64,000 bases of DNA from Moritella sp. F3 (GCF_015082335.1 NZ_BLRL01000008.1:62001-126000), one strand, 5' to 3'. Positions 35,761 to 45,452 are shown, counted from the stretch's first letter. Numbers and translations are program-made. The notes: generated by a model from the letters alone, not told the origin.

Positions 35761-38433
35761 ATGCAAAAGCTAAAGCAACAACCCAAATGGGTTAAAACCA
35801 CATGTCCTTATTGCGGCACCGGTTGCGGTGTCGAAGCGCAAGTAAATCAAGATAATTCAGTCACGATCCGTGGTGATGAATCTCACCCTACCAATTTAGG
35901 TAATCTTTGCTCAAAAGGATTAACGCTAGCCGATACCCTAGTCCCAGAAGGACGTCTTACCGAATGTTATATTCGTGGTCAAGCGCAGAGTATGGAAACC
36001 ACATTAAGCTATGTCGCCTCTTCATTTAATAAGGTGATCGCTGAGCATGGCCCAGATGCCGTTGCCTTTTATGTATCAGGGCAGCTACTTACCGAAGACT
36101 ATTATATTGCCAATAAATTGATGAAAGGCTTCATCGGCAGTAGCAATATCGATTCTAATTCTCGTTTGTGTATGTCTTCTGCCGTAGTTGCGCATAAGCG
36201 TGCCTTTGGTGAAGATGCTGTCCCCGCTTGCTATGCAGATATCGAAGCTGCCGAGCATATATGTTTAGTCGGTTCGAATTTAGCTTGGTGCCATCCCATT
36301 TTATTTCGCCGAATAAAACAGGCAAAAATGGCGAATCCAAACTTAAAAATTACCGTGATTGATCCACGTCGAACCGATACGTGTGATATTACCGATCTAC
36401 ATTTAGCCATTCGTCCGGGGACGGATGTGGCGTTGTATAATGGCTTGTTGGAGTTTTTGGACCAAGAGAATGCTTGCGATCTTACCTATATCGTCGAGCA
36501 TACTGAAGGATTTGAAGAGGCTCTAAAATCTGCATACCAATCAACACCAAGCTGGGGAGAGTTAGCTGAATTTTGTAATCTTGAACTCGATACTATGTTG
36601 GATTTTTTCCGTCGTTTTACCGATATCGATAAAACCCTCACCTTATTTAGCCAAGGGGTGAACCAGTCAACCAGTGGTACCAACAAAGTAAACGCGATTA
36701 TTAACTGCCATTTAGCGACAGGACGTGTCGGTAAACCGGGGGCAAGTCCATTTTCAGTGACCGGTCAACCAAATGCGATGGGCGGCCGCGAAGTTGGTGG
36801 TCTTGCAAGTATGTTAGCGGCGCACATGGATTTTACGCCAGAGAGTCATGCTGTGGTGAGTGAGTTCTGGCATACCGATAAGTTGGCTACCAAAAATGGT
36901 GCTAAAGCGATCGACATGTTTGATCAAGTGCATCAGGGGAAGATCAAAGCGATTTGGATCATGGGCACGAATCCAGTGGTAAGTTTGCCTGATTCAGACA
37001 AAATTCAGCAGGCGTTATTAAATTGTCCGCTGGTGGTTGTGTCTGATTGCATTGCTAAGTCAGATACGATTGCTTGTGCTGATGTACTGTTACCTGCACA
37101 AGGCTGGGGTGAAAAAACTGGTACAGTGACAAATTCAGAACGCTGTATATCACGCCAACGTGGCTTCCTATCAAGTGTTGGTGAAGCAAAAGCAGATTGG
37201 TGGTTATTAGCGGAAGTCGCTAAACGCATGGGCTTTACCAAGGACTTTAGCTTTGAGTCAGAGGCTGATGTGTTTACTGAATATGCGCAGATGACAGGCT
37301 TTAAACAAGATACTTTACCAAGGGGTTTAGATATTGCTGTATTAGCTGAACAAGATTATGACCAGCATAAACCGATGCAGTGGCCGATAAAAGGCAACAA
37401 GTCACAAGTGCGGTTATTCACCGATGGTCAGTTTTCGACGCCGTCAGGTAAAGCGAACTTTATTGCGCTTTACCACAAATCAGCAGCAAGTTCAGTTTGC
37501 CAAGATTATCCGATGATCTTAAATACCGGTCGTAATCGAGACCAATGGCACAGTATGAGTCGTACCGGTTTAGCCACCAAGCTTAATGGGCATATGCCTG
37601 AGCCGTTATTGTCGATTAACCCGCTAGATTTAACAGAACGTAGTATTGCTGATGGCAGCTTAGTTGCGGTTGAAAGTTTACAAGGTAAGTTATTAGTGCG
37701 TGCGCATGCGACAGTAAGTCAAAACTCAGGTGAATTATTTCTACCTATTCATTGGAGTCGTCAAAATGCCAGTGCAGGGGCTATATCAAGTCTCGTCGCG
37801 GGGCATACCGACCCATTATCGGGGCAACCAGAAAATAAATACACACCAGTGAGTGTCAGTACATGGTCACATGCATCGCGCGCTGCGTTGTGGAGTCAAC
37901 GCCGCCTGCAAGTGGCTAAGATATTGCCTATGGTGGATTACTGGGTTGAACGTCGTTTAGAGCAGGGTTTTCTATATTATCTTGCTAGTGTTACTGCTCC
38001 TGCTGAATTCTTCCAACAATTAAAACTCGCTCTACATAACAGTTATATGACTAAGCAAGTTGATTACGAGAATGTGGCAGAGCAGAAATACCGTTTTGCC
38101 ATGAGCTTTCAAGAGAACCTTGATATTAGCTTAATGGTGACACCTGCTAACGACATTGACGATGATACCTGGTTAGCTAGTTTAACCTTGTTGACGCCCG
38201 ATATTGGTTTACGTGCCACGTTAAAGGGGGAAGCTAAAACACCGCCAAGCCGGATGATATGTGCGTGTCATCAAGTGACAGAATATGACATTATTGAAGC
38301 CGTAAAAGCAGGTGCTGATACGGTTGAAGCTGTTGGTGGTTGCAGTAAAGCTGGCACGGGTTGTGGTTCGTGTATTCCTGAGATTAAACGGGTAATGGCA
38401 AGTTGTGCGATTGACGTTACGCTAGTGGATTAA
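35761..38433 (+). CDS. nasA: Assimilatory nitrate reductase, large (molybdopterin) subunit
   Basis: Cytoplasmic Mo-bisPGD enzyme reducing nitrate to nitrite for nitrogen assimilation. At 890 residues it has an N-terminal [4Fe-4S] site (Cys15, Cys18, Cys22, Cys50) and the molybdenum ligand Cys137 in NSRLCMSS. A C-terminal BFD-type [2Fe-2S] domain carries Cys834, Cys836, Cys868 and Cys871. This layout is that of Klebsiella/Vibrio NasA rather than the periplasmic NapA or a formate dehydrogenase. No nitrite reductase (nirBD/nasB), nitrate transporter or nasR/nasT regulator is next to it, so its partners must be elsewhere. A strong terminator follows. Confidence 0.92.
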   Translation: MQKLKQQPKWVKTTCPYCGTGCGVEAQVNQDNSVTIRGDESHPTNLGNLCSKGLTLADTLVPEGRLTECYIRGQAQSMETTLSYVASSFNKVIAEHGPDAVAFYVSGQLLTEDYYIANKLMKGFIGSSNIDSNSRLCMSSAVVAHKRAFGEDAVPACYADIEAAEHICLVGSNLAWCHPILFRRIKQAKMANPNLKITVIDPRRTDTCDITDLHLAIRPGTDVALYNGLLEFLDQENACDLTYIVEHTEGFEEALKSAYQSTPSWGELAEFCNLELDTMLDFFRRFTDIDKTLTLFSQGVNQSTSGTNKVNAIINCHLATGRVGKPGASPFSVTGQPNAMGGREVGGLASMLAAHMDFTPESHAVVSEFWHTDKLATKNGAKAIDMFDQVHQGKIKAIWIMGTNPVVSLPDSDKIQQALLNCPLVVVSDCIAKSDTIACADVLLPAQGWGEKTGTVTNSERCISRQRGFLSSVGEAKADWWLLAEVAKRMGFTKDFSFESEADVFTEYAQMTGFKQDTLPRGLDIAVLAEQDYDQHKPMQWPIKGNKSQVRLFTDGQFSTPSGKANFIALYHKSAASSVCQDYPMILNTGRNRDQWHSMSRTGLATKLNGHMPEPLLSINPLDLTERSIADGSLVAVESLQGKLLVRAHATVSQNSGELFLPIHWSRQNASAGAISSLVAGHTDPLSGQPENKYTPVSVSTWSHASRAALWSQRRLQVAKILPMVDYWVERRLEQGFLYYLASVTAPAEFFQQLKLALHNSYMTKQVDYENVAEQKYRFAMSFQENLDISLMVTPANDIDDDTWLASLTLLTPDIGLRATLKGEAKTPPSRMICACHQVTEYDIIEAVKAGADTVEAVGGCSKAGTGCGSCIPEIKRVMASCAIDVTLVD

Positions 38434-38451
38434 GAAGCATTAGATTAAAAG

Positions 38452-38484
38452 CGGCATTAAGAGTAGGTCTTAATGCCGTTTTTT
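38452..38484 (+). terminator. Terminator of nasA, abutting the trhA stop codon
   Basis: An 11-bp perfect stem CGGCATTAAGA (38452-38462) / TCTTAATGCCG (38468-38478) followed by six T to 38484. The stop codon of the convergent hemolysin III gene begins at 38487 and ends at 38485. Confidence 0.9.
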
Positions 38485-39183
38485 CTAGTGATTAACGGGT
38501 AATACATAAAGGTAAATTGTCACAAAATGACAAGCACTACCGAGTAATACAAATATATGCCAAATAGCGTGGTTATATGGAATACGTTTATTGGCATAAA
38601 AGATCGCACCAATTGAATAAGCAAGTCCGCCAGCAAACAGCCAATACAGCGCACCAGTATCTAACTTACCTAATAGCTCATCACCAGCAAAGACAATTAA
38701 CCAGCCCATAATAAGATAGAAGAATAACGATACTTTTTTAAAGCGTTCAGCCCAATAGAGCTTTGCGATGATGCCAATGATTGCCATTGACCAAACAACT
38801 GCAAAGATACTCCAACCGAGTGCCCCACGTAGTTCAATCAAGAGTAATGGTGTATAAGTCCCTGCAATGAGCAAGAAAATAGCACAATGGTCGAGTGTTT
38901 TTAATTTCGCTTTCGTCGCAGGGTTAGTCGCATAATGATAAACACTTGAAGCAAAAAACAATAAGAACATAGAAATGCCATAAATACTAAAGCTGGCAAT
39001 ACGCCAAGGATCTGCTTGTTCGATTGATGGTATTAATAGTGCAATAAGTGCGGCAATACTGAGTAAGGCACCAAAGAGATGCGACCAAGTGTTTGCGGCT
39101 TCTTCTTTGACGCCATAAGGTGCGGCAATGGTGTCTGCGGTTGCGATTATTGGTGTCGGACTTGTTATCGGTCTCGGTGACAT
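38485..39183 (-). CDS. trhA: Hemolysin III / TrhA (YqfA-like) membrane protein of the PAQR superfamily
   Basis: A 232-residue, seven-helix inner-membrane protein. The conserved NTWSHLFGALLS histidine motif is near residue 31, FASSVYHYATNP follows, and HAIWHIFVLLGSACHFVTIYLYV lies near the C terminus; together these give the metal-binding His/Ser/Asp pattern of the PAQR/TrhA family. E. coli TrhA affects membrane-energetics homeostasis; the haemolysin name is historical. The start at 39183 has AGGA upstream. The first 25 residues are a Thr/Pro/Ala-rich cytoplasmic tail. The gene is convergent with nasA. Confidence 0.9.
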   Translation of the reverse strand: MSPRPITSPTPIIATADTIAAPYGVKEEAANTWSHLFGALLSIAALIALLIPSIEQADPWRIASFSIYGISMFLLFFASSVYHYATNPATKAKLKTLDHCAIFLLIAGTYTPLLLIELRGALGWSIFAVVWSMAIIGIIAKLYWAERFKKVSLFFYLIMGWLIVFAGDELLGKLDTGALYWLFAGGLAYSIGAIFYANKRIPYNHAIWHIFVLLGSACHFVTIYLYVLPVNH

Positions 39184-39406
39184 ACATGATCCTATCGTTA
39201 AGTTGTCATACCAGTTAGGCGTACAAGTGTACGCTTAAAATATTTCAATTTAAAGTGAATATATACATTGTATCGTTTTTTAGTATTAGGAAAGGGTTAA
39301 ATTAGTAAAATTAAGTTTTATAATCAATACTATATAGTTAAAGTGTTATTTATACTTAAGTTACTTTTGATTGATAGCGTTGTAGTTCATATTGCAGAGG
39401 GTCGTA

Positions 39407-40363
39407 ATGGCAAGATTTAGATGGGTACTTAAAAAAGTCATGTGGGGCTTATTGGTTGTCGGCATTTTTGCAGTGTTCGGGCATTTTTACTGGTCAAGAC
39501 CGTTGAATAACTACCCGGTACTTGATATAAAAATACAAAGCACCCTGCAAGATAAGGTAAAAGAAAGCTCTGCGCTGGCACGGTTTAGTGGTCAAACATG
39601 GACAACGAATGACAGTGGTGATGGCGCTAATTTATATCAAATAGATGATAAAACTGGGCAAGTACTTAAGCAGGTACACATTGATGATGTCAGCAGTTAT
39701 GACTGGGAAGAGTTAGCTCAAAACATGGATAGCCTCTTTGTGATGGATTGCGGTAACAATCATGGCACCCGAGAGAGTCGTAGCATTATCAATATTGATA
39801 CTGATGTGTTAATAAACGCCGCAGATGGTGATACGGTGTCAGCCGTTAATACTACGCGTTTCTCAATGGCGGATAAACCCACTGAGCCACTGACACGATA
39901 TATGCATGACTATGATTGTGAGGCGTCAACAGTTGTCGGAGAAGAGTTATGGGTGCTAAGTAAAAATTGGTCTAATTTACAAAGCCGCTTGTATAGAATG
40001 GACTTAGTCGATATCAACAACAGCGCAGCTAATAACAGTGTTATAGAGGTTATCCCCGCACAAACCTTGAATGTCGATGGTTTGATCACAGCGGCAGATT
40101 ATAATGCTGCAACCGCGCAATTGGTATTACTTGGATATGATAGTAACTTAGTTTACAAACACCCTTTTATTTGGATTGTGCCTATTAACAACAATAACTT
40201 GAATTGGGATATGGCAAAACGCTTTAATCTCTCTCTCTATGGACAATGGGAAAGTATTCTCTGGCAAGGTGAACATCAGTTGTTACTCACTGCAGAAGCT
40301 AGTTTCGGAACTGCTGCACGTGTCGGTGTCGTGACATTAACTTCAGCAGCAGTATTAGATTAA
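39407..40363 (+). CDS. Membrane-anchored beta-propeller-like protein, function unknown
   Basis: A 318-residue protein with one N-terminal transmembrane anchor (about residues 9-28, KVMWGLLVVGIFAVFGHFYW) and a large periplasmic part. The latter has recurring strand patterns (GANLYQIDDKTGQVLKQVHI, DWEELAQNMDSLFVMDCGNN, ELWVLSKNWSNLQSRLYRMD) that look like propeller blades, as in SdiA-regulated or NHL-like proteins. I cannot name a function. The ATG at 39407 follows AGAGGG; an upstream in-frame TTG is less likely. It is a single gene between trhA (divergent) and the epmC operon. Confidence 0.6.
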   Translation: MARFRWVLKKVMWGLLVVGIFAVFGHFYWSRPLNNYPVLDIKIQSTLQDKVKESSALARFSGQTWTTNDSGDGANLYQIDDKTGQVLKQVHIDDVSSYDWEELAQNMDSLFVMDCGNNHGTRESRSIINIDTDVLINAADGDTVSAVNTTRFSMADKPTEPLTRYMHDYDCEASTVVGEELWVLSKNWSNLQSRLYRMDLVDINNSAANNSVIEVIPAQTLNVDGLITAADYNAATAQLVLLGYDSNLVYKHPFIWIVPINNNNLNWDMAKRFNLSLYGQWESILWQGEHQLLLTAEASFGTAARVGVVTLTSAAVLD

Positions 40364-40421
40364 TATCGCGTAAAGGAGTATTCTACTAGCGAAAATTACC
40401 GATTTGAGCACGATATATTAG

Positions 40422-40450
40422 CGGACATACCACTACCATAGGGGTATAAT
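40422..40450 (+). promoter_or_regulatory. Predicted sigma-70 promoter of the epmC operon
   Basis: A perfect -10 TATAAT (40445-40450) with CGGACA (40422-40427, 4 of 6 to TTGACA) 17 bp upstream. Transcription would begin near 40457, about 43 nt before the epmC start. Confidence 0.55.
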
Positions 40451-40499
40451 CCTGCTCATTAAATAGTGCTCAGTAATTCAAAGATTAGCTAGGCGCAGT

Positions 40500-41147
40500 A
40501 TGCAAGACGATTTAAAAGACTTATCAACAAGCGATTTATTAGCAAACTATTCATTAACAAATGATGGAAGCGATGAACAACAACACCAGTATCAAGATTT
40601 GATTGCTGTTTTCAACCACACATTTGCAAGTGAATTTAATACCCAATTAGTCAAAGGCGATGATGAGCCGATTTACATGCCGGCGAACACTGACTTTGAG
40701 CAATATGTAAGTTGTGACCATCACCGTATTATTTTTGCCCATGGTTTTTTTGCCAGCGGCATGCACGAAATTTCGCATTGGTTAGTGGCGGGGTTAGCAC
40801 GTCATCAATTGGTTGATTTTGGTTACTGGTATATTGCTGATGGTCGTAATGCGCAGCAGCAAGCAGAATTTGAAAAAGTCGAAATTGTGCCACAGGCGAT
40901 TGAATGGATTATTTGTGTTGCTGCGGGATTTCAATTTCGTGTGAGTGCGGACAATTTGGGTGATATTGTGATTGACCGATTAGCTTTTCAGCACAAGATA
41001 CACGATCAAGTACGCTTATATTTAGAAAACGGTTTATCAGCGAGAACGCAAGCGTTAGTGACAGCACTACAAGCATTTTATAATACAAAACCGCTGGTAT
41101 TTACAGATTTTGATTATCGAGGTATGTATGAACGTGAAGCCATTTAA
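40500..41147 (+). CDS. epmC: Elongation factor P hydroxylase
   Basis: Hydroxylates the beta-lysylated lysine of EF-P after EpmA/EpmB. The 215-residue length and sequence match the YfcM/EpmC family. The metal-binding HEISHW motif (89-94) lies in IIFAHGFFASGMHEISHWLVAG, and LVDFGYWYIADGR and the C-terminal FDYRGMYERE are conserved. The ATG at 40500 follows AGG. It heads a compact cluster with a COG3199 gene (20-nt overlap) and yfcL, an arrangement conserved in related marine species. Confidence 0.93.
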   Translation: MQDDLKDLSTSDLLANYSLTNDGSDEQQHQYQDLIAVFNHTFASEFNTQLVKGDDEPIYMPANTDFEQYVSCDHHRIIFAHGFFASGMHEISHWLVAGLARHQLVDFGYWYIADGRNAQQQAEFEKVEIVPQAIEWIICVAAGFQFRVSADNLGDIVIDRLAFQHKIHDQVRLYLENGLSARTQALVTALQAFYNTKPLVFTDFDYRGMYEREAI

Positions 41148-42261
41148 GCTGGGTATTATTGTGAATCCCGTTGCCGGTGTTGGTGGCAGCGTGGCATTAA
41201 AAGGCAGCGATAATGTTGCCCAGCAAGCACTTAGTTTAGGTGCTATTCCGCAAGCGAATAATCGTATGTTACAAGCATTAGGTCAGTTTTCTGATCTTGC
41301 TCAGCGCTTTAGTGTGGTGACTGCGGGTGGCGAAATGGGCGAGCGTTGTAGTTTAGAGTTAGGCTTTGATGTTGACGTCGTTTATCGACCTGCAAGTGAT
41401 ATTACCACCGAGCAAGATACCTATGCGGCTGTTGATGCATTATTAACACAAGATATTGATTTGTTATTGTTTGCTGGTGGTGATGGTACAGCACGTAATA
41501 TTTGTGCGACGATCAACGATGTCGTTCCAGTATTAGGTGTACCTGCAGGCTGTAAGATCCATTCAGGTGTCTATGGCGTAACGCCAAAAGCCGCCGGTTG
41601 TGTCGTTCGTCGATTGATTTTAGGCGAGCTGGTTACCTTGGCGGATGCTGATGTGATGGATATTGATGAAGTTGCATTTCGTCAAGGCACTGTAAAAGCG
41701 AAGCGCTATGGCGAGATGATGGTACCGACAGATTTACGTTATGTACAAAGCGTAAAAATGGGTGGTATTGAATCAGACGAATTAGTGCTTACCGACATAG
41801 CTGCTGATGTTATGGCAGATATGGAAGATGAATATTATATTATGGGTTCTGGGTCAACGGTGGCATTCACCATGGCTGAATTAGGACTGGATAATACGTT
41901 ATTAGGTGTTGATGTTGTACATCAGCATGAATTGATTGCTTCAGACCAAACTGCTGCGCAGTTAATCGCGTTGACACAAGGTAAGCTCTGTAAATTGGTC
42001 ATCACCTTAATCGGTGGCCAGGGGCATATTTTTGGTCGTGGTAATCAGCAACTGTCGCCGCAGTTGATTAAACAAATCGGTAAAGAAAATATTATTGTGT
42101 TGGCAACCAAAACGAAGTTGTCGGCATTAGCAGGACGTCCCTTAATCGTAGACACAGGGGATGTTGAATTAGACCAAGCATTATCAGGTTTTATTCGTGT
42201 AACCACAGGTTATCGTGATTACATCATGTATCGTGTCGCCAACCCAGAGTATGAGGAATAA
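41128..42261 (+). CDS. ATP-NAD/AcoX kinase family protein (COG3199)
   Basis: A 377-residue protein of the predicted polyphosphate/ATP-dependent NAD kinase group (COG3199). The nucleotide-binding motif GGDGTARN is at 117-124, after LLLFA, and LGVPAGCKIHSGVYG follows. The N terminus LGIIVNPVAGVGG is typical. The in vivo substrate is not established for this branch. I place the start at the ATG at 41128, preceded by GAGGT, so the gene overlaps epmC by 20 nt in another frame and is probably translationally coupled. yfcL follows after 3 bp. Confidence 0.87.
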   Translation: MNVKPFKLGIIVNPVAGVGGSVALKGSDNVAQQALSLGAIPQANNRMLQALGQFSDLAQRFSVVTAGGEMGERCSLELGFDVDVVYRPASDITTEQDTYAAVDALLTQDIDLLLFAGGDGTARNICATINDVVPVLGVPAGCKIHSGVYGVTPKAAGCVVRRLILGELVTLADADVMDIDEVAFRQGTVKAKRYGEMMVPTDLRYVQSVKMGGIESDELVLTDIAADVMADMEDEYYIMGSGSTVAFTMAELGLDNTLLGVDVVHQHELIASDQTAAQLIALTQGKLCKLVITLIGGQGHIFGRGNQQLSPQLIKQIGKENIIVLATKTKLSALAGRPLIVDTGDVELDQALSGFIRVTTGYRDYIMYRVANPEYEE

Positions 42262-42264
42262 TCA

Positions 42265-42534
42265 TTGTCTAAAGCTACTTATCAAAGCAAGCTAATGGAA
42301 AAGCTTGATGGATTTGTAGAACAAGGAACGTCGGATCAACTATTTGCGGCTGAGTATTTACACGGCCACGTTACTTTTGCTACGGCGAAGTGCGAAAATA
42401 TAGGTAAAATTTATCCCCACGACATTAAATTTCAGGTCGTGAACAGTTTGCGAGATGCGCTTGTTGCGAATGAGTTAACCCCTCAGAAACAAGAACTTGT
42501 ACTTAGTATGTGGGATGCTATCAATAAACATTGA
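42265..42534 (+). CDS. yfcL: YfcL family protein
   Basis: An 89-residue small cytoplasmic protein matching YfcL (DQLFAAEYLHGHVTFATAKCE, then LSMWDAINKH). Its function is unknown, but in enterics it also neighbours epmC. Translation starts at a TTG (42265) with GAGGA 8 nt upstream, inside the last codons of the COG3199 gene. It is the last gene of the three-gene operon, followed by the hairpin at 42604. Confidence 0.85.
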   Translation: MSKATYQSKLMEKLDGFVEQGTSDQLFAAEYLHGHVTFATAKCENIGKIYPHDIKFQVVNSLRDALVANELTPQKQELVLSMWDAINKH

Positions 42535-42603
42535 TATTCGATTAAATGATTATTAATAATCAAGCCATATTAATTATTATAGATTAATGCTGCTTGCCAG
42601 TTT

Positions 42604-42633
42604 AAACCAGTGATTATATTGCTGGTTTTTTTT
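42604..42633 (+). terminator. Terminator of the epmC operon
   Basis: Stem AAACCAG (42604-42610) / CTGGTTT (42622-42628) runs into an eight-T tract. The rest of 42535-43141 (607 bp) is AT-rich, with no gene; it must carry the lipase promoter. Confidence 0.7.
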
Positions 42634-43141
42634 CACTTGTTATTTGCCGATATAAGATTAACCCTTTCGATAAAGTGCCAACTTGATATCCACATAAATT
42701 CAATTTATTTGCTCTGTTTAACATTGAACCCATACCTTAGTATGATCTAGGTCTGATAAGTATAAATATTTTTATAAAAATGAAACTTAATTTAAATATT
42801 GATATTTGACTATAATCTTAATAATTAACAATAACTTATGTTAAGTGTGAAAATTAATGATACGAAATCATTAATGGCAGAGAATATTTCACATTTGGTT
42901 ACTTATTTTGTTATTTTTTTATTATGTGATTATTAGTGCTAAATTTTTATTTTAAACTTCCCATTTAATTCTTATATACCGGCTAATTTGATGAATAACA
43001 CTCCTTAACTCCATCTGGTTGTACCTGTTGTTTTTTTACGTTATAACTTTTCTGCACTCTAACGAGACAGGTTGTCATTATGGGTGCGCGACATTGCCGT
43101 CATAAATAAGTTGGCGATAACTTAACGATAAAGGATTAACT

Positions 43142-44131
43142 ATGTTAAAAAAAACTCGGACTTTACTTCCTGTCTTAGCTGGAGCCTTGTGCTTCATGGT
43201 TACACCCGCTCAAGCGGATACCTCGGGGAAAACCAAATACCCTGTGGTATTAGTGCACGGCCTTGCTGGATTTGATAGTGTGCTCGCAGATTATTTTTAT
43301 GGTGTGAAAGGAGCGTTAGCAGATGTGGGCGCAACGAATGTGTATACACCACAAGTCAGTGGTTATGATACCAGTGAAGTACGTGGCGAGCAGTTATTGA
43401 GCTATTTAGAGCAACTAAGTGCAGTTACGGGCGCTGAGAAGTTTAACTTAATTGGTCATTCTCAAGGTGGTATTGATTCTCGCTATGTGGCATCGGTACG
43501 ACCTGAGTTGGTCGCATCTGTTACGTCAGTTGGTTCTCCGCATCGAGGTTCTGGTACCGCCGATGTTATTAAAGATTCGCCATTAGAAGGACCAGCGATG
43601 GCGATTGGTAATGCGGTTGCGAGTTTACTCGCTGTTGCTACTGGTAATAATGATAATGCTGTCAATGCGATGGGCTCTCTGGAGGCATTGAATTCTAAAG
43701 ACGCGGCAATTTTTAATGCGAAATACCCTGAGGGTCTAAGACAGGGTGAATGTAAAGCGACGCCAAGTTATAACGCAGGCTCATGGTATTGGCCAAATTG
43801 GGTTTATGACTACTCAGTCAATGACGGTGCTCATAGTGTTAACGGTGTATCGTATTACTCATGGGGCGGCACATATAATCCAGTGTTCAATTCTAATGTA
43901 CTCGATCTTGCTGATGGTTTATTAGCGGTGACGTATCTTACGATAGATGAAGCAAATGATGGTGTTGTTGGACGCTGCTCTACACATTTAGGCAAAGTCA
44001 TCCGTGATGATTACACCATGAATCATGCCGATGAAATTAATGGTATGTTTGGTTTACGTGGTTTAGGCAGCACCAGTCCTTTACCTCTATATTCGGCACA
44101 TGTGAAGCGTTTAACGAGCGCTGGGTTGTAA
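43142..44131 (+). CDS. lip: Secreted triacylglycerol lipase (family I.1/I.2)
   Basis: A 329-residue exported lipase. The signal peptide ends at about residue 25 (TPAQA/D). The mature enzyme has the oxyanion VLVHGLAGFD segment, the nucleophile Ser107 in GHSQG, Asp273 in ANDGVVG and His295 in MNHADEINGMFGL. Cys204 and Cys279 match the disulfide of Pseudomonas/Burkholderia lipases. These enzymes need a dedicated foldase in the inner membrane, encoded immediately downstream, and leave the cell through the type II system. The start is preceded by AAAGGA. Family assignment is very confident. Confidence 0.94.
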   Translation: MLKKTRTLLPVLAGALCFMVTPAQADTSGKTKYPVVLVHGLAGFDSVLADYFYGVKGALADVGATNVYTPQVSGYDTSEVRGEQLLSYLEQLSAVTGAEKFNLIGHSQGGIDSRYVASVRPELVASVTSVGSPHRGSGTADVIKDSPLEGPAMAIGNAVASLLAVATGNNDNAVNAMGSLEALNSKDAAIFNAKYPEGLRQGECKATPSYNAGSWYWPNWVYDYSVNDGAHSVNGVSYYSWGGTYNPVFNSNVLDLADGLLAVTYLTIDEANDGVVGRCSTHLGKVIRDDYTMNHADEINGMFGLRGLGSTSPLPLYSAHVKRLTSAGL

Positions 44132-44264
44132 TTCACTATTTTGAACACGAGGTAAGCACTGTGGATAAATGACAGTGCTTATTTTTCAAGTGCTTACTTA
44201 TTTAAAGTATCTAGCTCGTTATCATGATGAGCTATTTACAGAACCGCGTACGATGGAGTCTATC

Positions 44265-45452
44265 ATGTCATTTAAATTAACACCGCTTATCATGGTTACT
44301 GGATTATCCGTTGTTATTGCGGTAGCGGGCGGCGTACTATTATCGCCAGGCGATGAACAATCCATCTCAGTAAAATCTACACCGGCACTTTTACCGCAAG
44401 TAGTCGCTAAGCAAGCGAGCTATCCATTAGCCCCTGAAGTGGTTAATGCCTTGGTTCATTGGGATGGTGACGTGCTTGCTGAAAATACTGAAGTACCGTT
44501 GTTATTACCTAGCTCATTGTTAGGCTCTGTGTTGCCATTAACACTGGATGTGAATGAGTTTGGTGAATTGGTTATTAACAAAAAAATTCAGCATTTATTT
44601 GATTTTTATCTGTCGGCAATGGGCGAGGAAAGTTTAGATATTATTGTTACGCGTATTAAGCATAGCCTGATATCTCAGCTTACTGATCCTGCCTTGACTC
44701 AAGGCATGGATATATTCTCGGGTTATCTACAATATTTAAATGAAGTGAGTGCGATTAAGCAGCAATTTGAGCAGAGCGTTGACCCTGAAAGTAGTGCTGA
44801 ATATGCGTTAGACAACGTGATTCAAGTGCGTGAAATGGTAGTCGATGCGCGCACTACTTATCTTGATGATGATGTTATTACAGCTTTTTTTGGTAAAGCG
44901 GATGAATACGAAGCGTATATGTTAAAGCTGGCGGCAATTAACCAGAGTAAGGTGTTAAGTGATGCAGAGAAGAAAACGGCACAAGCCGAACTTGATATCA
45001 CTGCGCCTGAGTGGCTATTGACACAGCAGCATAACGCCAATCAGCTCAATGAATATCGGGAACAGTATCAGGATTTACAAGCCCAGGGAGCGAGTCAGAG
45101 CGAATTACAAGATTTCACCCAACACTCATTTTCACCTGAAGTGGCAGATCGCTTAGTTGCATTGGAGGTTAAGCGTGAGCAGTGGCAAAGTAAGTTAGCT
45201 GAATATCGAGAAGAGCTGGCTGTTATTACGCATAACGCGAATGATGGGAGTGATGGGAGTGGCGATGGTGAGCAACAACAGCTCGAAATTATGCAGTTAC
45301 GGGAGGCTTATTTCACCCCCCAAGAAATTAAACGCGTCAGTGCTTTAGATAATATCGCCAGTGCTCGTCGCAGTAGTACTCTTAATAATACCACCACTCT
45401 TAACAGTAGCAGTGACACTAGCAACATTAGTACTAACACCACTGCGTTGTAA
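44265..45452 (+). CDS. lifO: Lipase-specific foldase (lipase chaperone, LimK/LifO type)
   Basis: A 395-residue steric chaperone anchored in the inner membrane by one N-terminal helix (about 8-27), with a variable linker and a helical C-terminal domain that wraps the lipase. The conserved RxxFDYxxS-type motif reads KKIQHLFDFYLSAMGEE, here with a Leu-Phe-Asp-Phe-Tyr core. The preferred ATG at 44265 follows GGAG; the frame is open from 44169 but those residues are unsupported. The last 36 residues are Ser/Thr/Asn-rich low complexity and overlap the glgX-like gene on the opposite strand (45345-45452). Confidence 0.9.
   Translation: MSFKLTPLIMVTGLSVVIAVAGGVLLSPGDEQSISVKSTPALLPQVVAKQASYPLAPEVVNALVHWDGDVLAENTEVPLLLPSSLLGSVLPLTLDVNEFGELVINKKIQHLFDFYLSAMGEESLDIIVTRIKHSLISQLTDPALTQGMDIFSGYLQYLNEVSAIKQQFEQSVDPESSAEYALDNVIQVREMVVDARTTYLDDDVITAFFGKADEYEAYMLKLAAINQSKVLSDAEKKTAQAELDITAPEWLLTQQHNANQLNEYREQYQDLQAQGASQSELQDFTQHSFSPEVADRLVALEVKREQWQSKLAEYREELAVITHNANDGSDGSGDGEQQQLEIMQLREAYFTPQEIKRVSALDNIASARRSSTLNNTTTLNSSSDTSNISTNTTAL

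Noticed and set aside
43081..43097. Sigma-54-like element (TGGG...TTGCC) upstream of the lipase
   Set aside because: Lipases of Pseudomonas can be sigma-54 dependent, but the spacing between the GG and GC elements is one base too long, and no activator gene is nearby.
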